Shown: positions 56,725 to 64,000 of the stretch, piece by piece | How positions within the stretch are numbered: position 1 is the first letter of the stretch | How the letters are laid out: each line of letters starts with the position of its first letter | Assembly (NCBI GenBank): GCA_958295665.1 | Contig: OY282558.1 | Coordinates: 36,291,045-36,355,044, forward strand | Reading direction: 5' to 3' | DNA from: Tipula vernalis | Lineage: Eukaryota; Arthropoda; Insecta; Diptera; Tipulidae | Length of the DNA: 64,000 nt | Notes under the pieces: model-generated | What the model saw: the letters and a program-made list of their open reading frames with translations, nothing else | Database searches by the model: none | Told to the model about the DNA's origin: nothing | Position numbers and translations under genes: made by a program

Positions 56725-56894
56725 GATTAAATAGTAAATCATATCACTCGTGAAAGTAAATTAATTTATATCATAATTTATATCATGATTATTATTATTT
56801 TCATTTTTTTAAATGTAATTTGAGTTCAAAAACAATAAAAACTGATTAATGTTTTCTTAACTGAGTGCTGTACGGACAATTTTTTGATACAGTG
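56725..56894. repeat. Right terminal inverted repeat of the Tc1-like element
   Basis: It ends GACAATTTTTTGATACAGTG before the flanking TA, an exact inverted match to the left tip. It shares the TTAAATGTAATTTGAGTT, ATCATGATTATTATTATTTTC and AAAGTAAATTAATTTATAT blocks with the left repeat, plus a local ATATCATAATTTATATCATG duplication. Confidence 0.85.
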
Positions 56895-56896
56895 TA

Positions 56897-59800
56897 TGTG
56901 CTAAAGCTTTTAAAACGCTCAAAAAACTAAAACTGGTTTTATCGACTCTTTCACCTTATTACTCGTACGGTGTCCGCCAAAAATTATTACCAACAGTAAT
57001 CTCACACATACCTAAACAATTGTGTTGTTGACTGAAAATTTTTTTTAGATTTATCCAACCTAAACGAAAAACCTGCCACAGTTTGGATGGAAATTGAGTT
57101 TTTGAAATTAAATGAAAATCCATTTGTAACTTTTCCAAAACTGAAGAACGTATTTGAATATTATTGTGGGTGACAAGAAATATTTAGAATAACGTGATTT
57201 GATCGACGTGCTAAAATTTTTGCACTTTATCGTTATTAGTCCAATTAAAGTGAAAAAGTGCTTGTTAATACACGATTTGCCGTCCATTATAACATTAAAC
57301 TTGAAAGTCAGCAAAACTATTATCATTTTCCATTCTGTCAAAAAACAAAAAAAAAAAAAACAAAATCAGTTTTTTGTTGTCATCAAGTTGAGTTTTCATT
57401 CCATCACTAGCCAAGCCAAAAAAAAAAAAAAAATTGAAGACAACATTTTTTCTCCAACAGCGCTTTTGTTCTTTTATCTCAGACGATGATGATAAATAAT
57501 TTTCTTTGTTTCTGTTTGAGTGAGCATTTTTTTTTTGTATCAACAGTATTCGATTTTCTAGTTGGTCTTTCAAGTCTTCCCCAATGATATGATGTGTGAT
57601 GGATGAATGATAGATATGGGAACAATGCAAGTTCATTTACACAGTGTTATGTAAAACACTGGAATGTGTGATTTATTATATTTGGTCAGGTTCCTAGGGT
57701 TATTTTACCATAAATTTAAACATGTCATCAAATCACTTGTATCTCTCCATTCAATTAATCATAATCATGAGTTTTTGTTATAATTCCATACAGTTCTTAT
57801 CTATAAACTCGTTAATATGAACCCTCGTATGTACAATTTAAAATTTAACTTTTATACTTTTTTAATACACTGATCAATATGTGAAGTTCGAAAAATGTTT
57901 GGTTTTTTTCTAAATATAAAAGTTTTGTATATACATAAAAAAAAAAATATTTATGGTTATAAAAATGATGAAAAAGCATACAGTTTAGTTAAGTACAAAT
58001 AAGCTTTTTTGTTTTGAAGCTAACTGCACATATTATGTATTAACATATTCTCGTATAACAACGAAAAAATTCTACGCCAATTTTTATGATCGTAAAAGGC
58101 CTGATTTTTATGTACATTTAATGTTTTAATGATGTTTTTATGCTTTTATGAAATATCCAACATATGATTTTATACAATTGACTAATACGAAAGTTTTATA
58201 TTTTACTTCTTTTTAAGTAACAAAGTGTAGATAGATCCTAAATGAAACAGTTTTCAAAATATCTAAAAGCTCGTTTATATGACAGCGCCAAAACAAAAAT
58301 AAAAATATGTTAATGTATTTTTTATTCACAGATCAACACATTTCCATCAAATTACACAACATTTTTTTATTGGTATTACCTTTCCAATATAAAATTGTGT
58401 ATATTGCATATAGGGATGCCTATATGCATATATAGAGTAGAGTGTTTGAAGTTTGCTGGAAAAAAAAAGTGTTGAACGATATCAGTGTTTCTTAGTCTAT
58501 TCCTAATTAGAGACGACCACGTAGATTAGTGAATAAGCACATATTATGTAGCTTTTAAAAATATATACACAATTTGACTGAAAAGTTTGAAATTGAGCTG
58601 AAAATTAATTCTTGGATGACACCAAAGTAAAATTAACAAGGCATAAAAGCTATACATTACGCGGAACATCTGTTATGTGCCACTGAACAAATATTACGTA
58701 TTTGGAAAAAAGAAATATGAACTTTTACAGCTTCAATCATACAGAAATCCGACAAGTAAATTGAATATGAATTTTACTACTTCTACTGTTGTACTCATAC
58801 GTATACTCGCAGTATATACGTACAATATTACGCTGTGTGAAAAAATGCGGAAATTTTATTTTTATTCCAAAATAAAAACATAAAAATAAAATTATTCCTT
58901 TATTTTCTCTACAGAACAACAATATAATAATAACTTTGTGCCAGATATATAAATAAATATGTGTATACGGCAGTAAGTATATAGTTCATGTGTGTTTGTG
59001 TCATCCGTAAATGTTTATACGCATATCGAAAAATTTCGTGTCACATTTAATTGAACAGAAATTCGTATACCGTTCGCAGAACAAAATAAGCATAAAATAT
59101 TTTCATACCTGTTTCCTTATTGGAATTATAAATGTATTTACGTAGCTATGTGCCTTAATTTTTAGTAAAAGAAGAATTAAAGGCAATAAACTTTTACTGA
59201 AAACGTATAGAGGAGGGTTCAAAGAAAATGGTATTGAACAGAAAAATTCATTCTTCAACGGGAAATGGCAGCCTTACTCAAACAACTTAGCAACTTCTTA
59301 GCAGTCAATTACAATCACTTCTTACTCGCTAAATAAAACTTAAAAACCAAATATAGAACCAAATCGAAAATTTTCAGTTTTGATTGAACTAAAAAACGAC
59401 GATCTGTGGACATATTTTTGGCTATTCGAAGAATACGTAAAATCGAAATTCGAGCCGGTTGGTATGTAAATGCAATTCCATGAATTTCAAGATTAAAGAA
59501 ATTCAGCAACAACTTCTTGAGAAAGATGAATAAATGCTAAATTAGCTAAAAGTTTTGAAGATCACTGATCAATTTATTAAAAAGCAATATCGTCCAAGGG
59601 TAACGCGTCACTGTTACCTATGTTATTGTGTTGATAATATTTAAACATTAACAGATTTTTTAACTGCAGATCTCATAAGAAAAGGTCAGTACTAAAACTT
59701 AACTTGCATCTATTACCTATGATACAGGATACATGCCATTCCTTTTCTAATATCAGACGACCCATCACATATAATTAAGGTTTAGTAGATAAAAGATGAA

Positions 59801-60067
59801 AATCGGACGAGTTGGAATACTATGATTTTAACATAGCTGGTATACTGAATCTGTACCATTAGGCAACAAAACAAACCGAAAAATCTATACCAATCCTACA
59901 AAACAAAAAATTATACTTTGTACTTATTAAATACTTATCATAATCTGCCCACATATAATAGAAAAGCAAGGAGTGGCATCCAGAGGTTCAATTTCGTTTT
60001 GTGTTTTTCCTGCCTGAAAAGATATAATATACAGTATAAATTAAATGTAAATATTAGTATAAATTAA
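56897..60067. other. 3.2-kb stretch without recognisable gene
   Basis: AT-rich sequence with poly-A/T runs near 57345, 57420 and 57525. Open frames (57108-57636, 58677-58922) are low in complexity. The left end of the 60-64 kb transposon should lie in the distal part, but I could not identify a matching terminal repeat because its other end is outside the window. Confidence 0.5.
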
Positions 60068-61395
60068 TTACATGAGAACATTTGAATTTATTTGGTATAT
60101 AATTACAGGATATTGACGTATCATCAATTCTAGATTTTCTTTGAAATGTTGTGTTATTAATTCCAGAACTTTAATGTCATCGTCTGTTGAAGTACATTGA
60201 AATTGTTTTTTCTTTTTTGGGGAAAACTGATTTGTTTTTATTTTGAGATTTTCCCAGCGTTGTGTATAATCATGAAATAAGGTGACAACAAGTGAGGCCA
60301 GCATTGTCGCACTTCAATTATTTTTGGATCTGGCATTAAAAATTTTCTTTGGTTCGTATATGTGTTTTGGAAAAAGGTGATTATTTCTTCCTTTAATTCG
60401 TCGTTTGAAATTTCCATTTTAAAATGCTCCTTGAGCCATATTCGTTTTGCTTCGCTTTCCTCTTCCGAATAAATTTCAAGATCTTTGGCGTAAAAATTAG
60501 GGATACCTTCCGAAATATTTATATTCCGTTTCGTTGGTTTCATTAAACTTTTTGCTGTCCTATTTAGGTAATTATTATGATTTACCAGCTTTGTTGCTAA
60601 ACCAACCGACTCATCAGAAACCAGCTCACCAGCACTATTTAAAACTCCCAGACTTTTTGGAAATAATAGGACGACGTGTTCAGCAATTTTACGGAATATA
60701 GTTTGTGGGATATAAAATGAATTTCGCCGCATATCTGTTACTATGGTATGAACAAAATCGGTATAATACCGGCCTAAAGGTTTTTGATCATTCAATAAAC
60801 CAGTTAATTCATCAGACATTTTGTTGTATGGTATTTGATATCCTGCGAATAATTTTTGAGCATTCAAAATGCCAATATTATCAGATCTTTCGGAGTTAAG
60901 TGAAGAAATCCGCCCACTAGACATGAAAATTGTTGAGCTTAAAGGTGAATTTGGAAGTTCTACATACTCCAAAGTAGAAATAGTATTTGCATTTGCTGAA
61001 GTATTAATCCAGTTTATAACGTCATTACTTGTGTCGACATCAGCCGCCTTCTGCTGTTCTGCCATGCTAGCTTCGTGTTTATTTTCTAGTGAAGAGGCTA
61101 GTGTCCATTTTCCGTTTTCCGGATATAATTGAAAAATTTCGTTTTTTTCACCATAATATTGGAACACTTCTGCATCATCTATTTCAGTTCCATCGGATTC
61201 AAGAACTAGCTTGGATCCTTCAATTCCTGCAGCGTTTGCTAAAAATAAAAAATTAAATCAATACAAAGTTTTTATAGTTTTTTATGAGTGTATACCTTTT
61301 TCAATAATAGTGGACAATTGACCAGTAAATATGAAGCTTTTTTTGATGGTTCGGATAGTATCCCAAATTTTAACGACTAACCGTGCGGATGACAT
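60068..61395 (-). pseudogene. CIDE-N plus SAMD3-like transposon accessory gene
   Basis: Exon 1 (61395-61296) starts MSSARLVVKIWDTIRTIKKS. A 57-nt intron (61295-61239, GTATAC...TTTTTAG) follows, and exon 2 continues from 61238. The joined N-terminus reads like a CIDE-N domain: KLVLESDGTEIDDAEVFQYY matches that family's LVLEEDGTEVDDEDVF pattern. The rest resembles SAMD3-like proteins: TGLLNDQKPLGRYYTDFVHT, NSFYIPQTIFRKIAEHVVLL, then the E/K-rich helices around EESEAKRIWLKEHFKMEISN and RKFLMPDPKIIEVRQCWPHL. Near 60290 the frame shifts, and the C-terminus goes on in 60304-60068 (TQRWENLKIKTNQ, TDDDIKVLELITQHF). The start lies 65 bp after the transposase gene's stop, same strand. Its role is unknown; an accessory role in transposition is my inference. 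Confidence 0.65.
61239..61295 (-). other. 57-nt intron of the CIDE-N/SAMD3-like gene
   Basis: On the minus strand the donor is AAAAG|GTATAC and the acceptor is TTTTTATTTTTAG|CAAACG. Removing 57 nt keeps the frame open from the ATG at 61395 and joins the two halves of the CIDE-N-like domain. The length is typical of short insect introns. Confidence 0.75.
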
Positions 61396-61460
61396 AATTT
61401 AAATTTAATCTAAGGAAAAAAAAATTATTTAATAAACTATAGTAATAAAATGTTTAAACC

Positions 61461-64000
61461 TCACCAAAAGTGTGGTACGGCCCATGTTAATGTGGCGTAT
61501 TCGGCTTGCTCAATTGTACAGGTCATGAAAGGAAAAGGAGAGGATAAAACGGAAGAAACGACTATTATGTCATTTGTATATATATTATTGATTTCATATA
61601 ATCCTAATTTGTAATTAAAAACCATTGAAAACATGTTTCCATAAAAAGCTAAAATTGAAAAATTTTCATTGATTAATATGTTTTTTATTGTTAGAGCTTA
61701 AACAGTCCCATTATGGTTATTAGATATCGCCAGCGACTGGCCCAAAAATAATCAACATTTTGAAATCTCACTTGGCTGGTTTGATATGGGAGCCGTTTTG
61801 CAACTGACAAACATTTTGTTTGTGAAAAATTTTTTACTACAACATCAGAGGAAAATCTCTGGCCATATAGGGTTGATTGCAAAATTTGATGTCTTTGTGT
61901 TAATGATTTTGTTAAATTAATAAAATTTCGACTTTTTACAGCAATTTGTTTAAAATATTGATGTTTGCTTTCAAATCTAATTGTTGAAAATTTTACTAAT
62001 GGTCCATACAATTTCATAAGTAATGAATAATGCTGAATATACTGATGCTTTCGAATCAGACTTTTATCTGAAAATAATAAAATTCTTAGTTCGAGATATT
62101 GATCAATTAATCCTTCTAAACAATTGATTTGGGTAAAAGACACATGATGTGATGAGACAATTTGAGTTATTTCCAAAAGCAGTGTAACCATTTCAAGAAC
62201 ACTGTCATTTTAATTTTTAATTTTACCATTAAGTACTAATGGTAGTAAGATGAGTTGATAGAAATTTTGCATTGCATGGCCAACAACTTTTTTACTACTA
62301 TATTTAATTTCAAGAAAACTGACATTAAATTTAAGTGATTTTGCTAATCGATTAGATGTAATATTGAAATAGTCATATGTGATCCAATCATGACTAACAA
62401 AGTAATGAATAGCTAACCATAAATCTTGAGGTATAACACCTTCGTACAAATCATGTGCAATACAAGGCGGAAGGCCGCTGCTTACATGAAAAAAATTTAA
62501 ATCATTAAAATATGAATTATTTTTAGCTCCTCTGCTAGACTCCATAAATACTAAATTTGAAACATCATCGTTATACGAAAACTTGGTTCTTAAATCTCGG
62601 CACGTTCGGTAATTAATTTTAAATTCTGGTAATGTTATGTGACAAAATCTACAAAAATATTCAGCAGAACTGAAGTTTTCGAGGAATCCTCCAATTTGAT
62701 GCAAGCCTAAGTTATCGCCACAAATTGCTATGATTAATCCTTTTATCGACTCTGTAGTTCCTCTAATAATTATTCCATCTTCTTCTAATATCTTCAAATC
62801 TGATATAACGTTTTCGAAAACAGAATTAAACCCAAATGTTTTTAAGTGTGATTCAGTACATAATAAACAGAGCATTATGTTATTGATTTGTGACCTGTTG
62901 TGAGCATGTAAATTTCCATGAACAAAATAGACTCCTAACAGTTTGTGTTTTGATTTAGCTGAGCCTAATGGGTTGCACACTTCAAACGCGTCTACGTAGA
63001 ACAAAAGCTCAACACGCTCTTTGTTATAAAAGAAATCGTTGTTTTTGTATAATAAGCCGTCTTTGTAATCTTGAAGTTTAGAATAATTGGATTTTCGGTT
63101 TGAAGAAATTTGCGATTTAACTTGTAGATCTTCCAAAAGAAATTGAAATGTGTTTAGTATAGGGATGTAATAATAAAAACAATTCTTATGATAATTATTT
63201 AATTCAAAGTTGATTTTAATGGGTTTAACCATGGAAGGCGATATAGCATTTTGATTTCGTCTATAAGTTGATAATGAAGTGTTTGACATCAAATTTAATT
63301 TTGGCAATATTGAAACTAACAAATCATTTCTAGAACTATTTTCATTATTAAATTTCGCGAAATGTTGATCAATAATCTTTCGAACTTGGATTGTTAACAC
63401 TTCTGAGCAATATGCAAATTTCTCAGCTATAAACGAAATAACACGTTCAGGAATATTATGTTCACTTTTCAGTTTCAATAACATTTCGGATATTAATTTT
63501 TTAATATCTGTCTCAGAATCACTATCAACGTCTTGTAGAGTAAGTATATTAGATTGGGGATTCGGCCCTATCGTAGAATGCTCTGATAATTCTGGCATTG
63601 AGTGTTCTGGTATAACAGCTACATATATCTATCAAACGAAACATCACTGACACCAGAACTATTTTTTAAAAATTTTAATTTATGTACAGTATTTATGTGA
63701 TTACGAAATGTTTTTTCATGTGTAAATTTTTTTACACATTTTGATATTGGGCATTTGATTTGATGGATCTGAGGATTTCGGAAATGTTTCATAACATGAC
63801 GTAAAACGTTTTCCAAAATGTTCGACCTAAATAAGCAGCCATGTTCAGAACAACAAAAACTGCTTTCAATTTCTGTTTTTTCTTTTGGGGTTTTTCTGTG
63901 ATTTCTGTAAACGTGAGAAAGGTAATTATTATGCCTATTGAAAATTTTTTCACAGTTATTGTACAGACACTTGAAAACAGCTCTTGTTTCTAATTTATGG
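61461..64000 (-). pseudogene. C2H2-finger, TNP2/CACTA-like transposase (5' cut by window)
   Basis: The minus-strand gene enters at the window edge. The first part (64000-63619) has C2H2 fingers CLYNNCEKIFNRHNNYLSHV (then YRNH) and CPISKCVKKFTHEKTFRNHI (then NTVH). A frameshift near 63610 leads to the 462-codon frame 63598-62210. Its core resembles TNP2/EnSpm transposases: VELLFYVDAFEVCNPLGS (D203), NNIMLCLLC, IIAICGDNLGLHQIGGF (D295), YFCRFCHI, IAHDLYEGVIPQDL (E386). D203, D295 and E386 are my candidates for the DDE triad. An in-frame TAA at 62210-62212 is followed by the same frame (to 61691) with FSTIRFESKHQYFKQIAVKS and FINLTKSLTQRHQIL. Another shift near 61720 leads to the C-terminus FMTCTIEQAEYATLTWAVPH and a TGA at 61461. 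Few lesions: a fairly young dead copy. Confidence 0.7.

Larger units (their letters stand above)
49493..56894 (+). mobile_element. Tc1-like element with ~190-bp TIRs, containing nested insertions
   Basis: The left tip CACTGTATCAAAAAATTGTC (49493) and the right tip are exact inverted copies, and similarity continues for roughly 170-190 bp on both sides (49493-49680 and 56725-56894). TA dinucleotides flank the element (49491-49492 and 56895-56896). A plus-strand Tc1-type transposase fragment lies just inside the right repeat. The 7.4-kb length is far above the usual 1.5-2 kb because a CR1/Daphne-like LINE and a TNP2-like transposon relic lie inside. Confidence 0.8.

Noticed and set aside
60705..61132. 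Plus-strand open frames opposite the CIDE-N/SAMD3-like gene
   Set aside because: Antisense to a better-supported gene; no motifs.
1..64000. tRNA, rRNA genes and CRISPR arrays
   Set aside because: I saw no cloverleaf, rRNA core or spaced direct-repeat array on either strand; a CRISPR array is not expected in a eukaryote.

Overview
The window is very AT-rich eukaryotic DNA, most probably from a fly. I infer a dipteran, perhaps a calyptrate, from the 57-nt GT-AG intron, the many short CATACATATGTATG-type stretches, the mix of transposon families, and a piece at 34.6 kb that resembles a dispersed repeat I associate with calyptrate fly genomes. No complete conserved host gene is visible. The DNA looks intergenic or deeply intronic, with one candidate host exon at 32.7 kb. 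Nearly everything recognisable is a transposable element or its relic, often nested, plus satellite-like tandem repeats and inverted repeats.

Layout, 0-22 kb: a degenerate TATAAATTC-type satellite (0.9-3.4 kb) split by a dispersed repeat; 7 kb with no gene; a retroelement cluster (10.4-16.2 kb) made of a plus-strand gypsy-type gag relic, a minus-strand Mag-like Ty3/gypsy element (LTR, integrase, RNase H, RT, protease, gag) and, joined directly to it, a minus-strand Jockey-like LINE (ORF2 endonuclease, ORF1). Next come a small MITE (17 kb), an internally deleted mariner (18.4-19.1 kb), a solo LTR with perfect ends and a 4-bp target duplication (19.4-19.8 kb) and a Tc1-like element with long inverted ends (20.8-21.7 kb).

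Layout, 22-49 kb: a several-kb imperfect inverted repeat (22.1-24.6 and 26.4-27.7 kb) flanks a Penelope-like RT relic; its left arm contains a 280-bp tandem array. A hAT relic (28 kb), a LINE RT relic (29 kb), a 310-380-bp tandem array (33.7-35.4 kb), a nearly perfect 625-bp-armed palindrome (39.5-40.9 kb), a BEL/Pao trace (42 kb) and a piggyBac-like non-autonomous element (44.7-45.5 kb) follow.

Layout, 49-64 kb: a Tc1-like element with ~190-bp terminal repeats (49.5-56.9 kb) encloses a CR1/Daphne-like LINE and a relic of a two-gene DNA transposon. A better-preserved copy of that transposon type runs from 60 kb past the window end on the minus strand. Its first gene encodes a C2H2-finger protein with a TNP2/EnSpm-CACTA-like transposase core. 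Its second, 65 bp downstream, starts with a CIDE-N-like domain and continues as a SAMD3-like protein. This tandem gene pair, seen twice in the same order and orientation, is the most interesting system in the window. All transposon genes here carry stops, frameshifts or deletions, so these copies look inactive.
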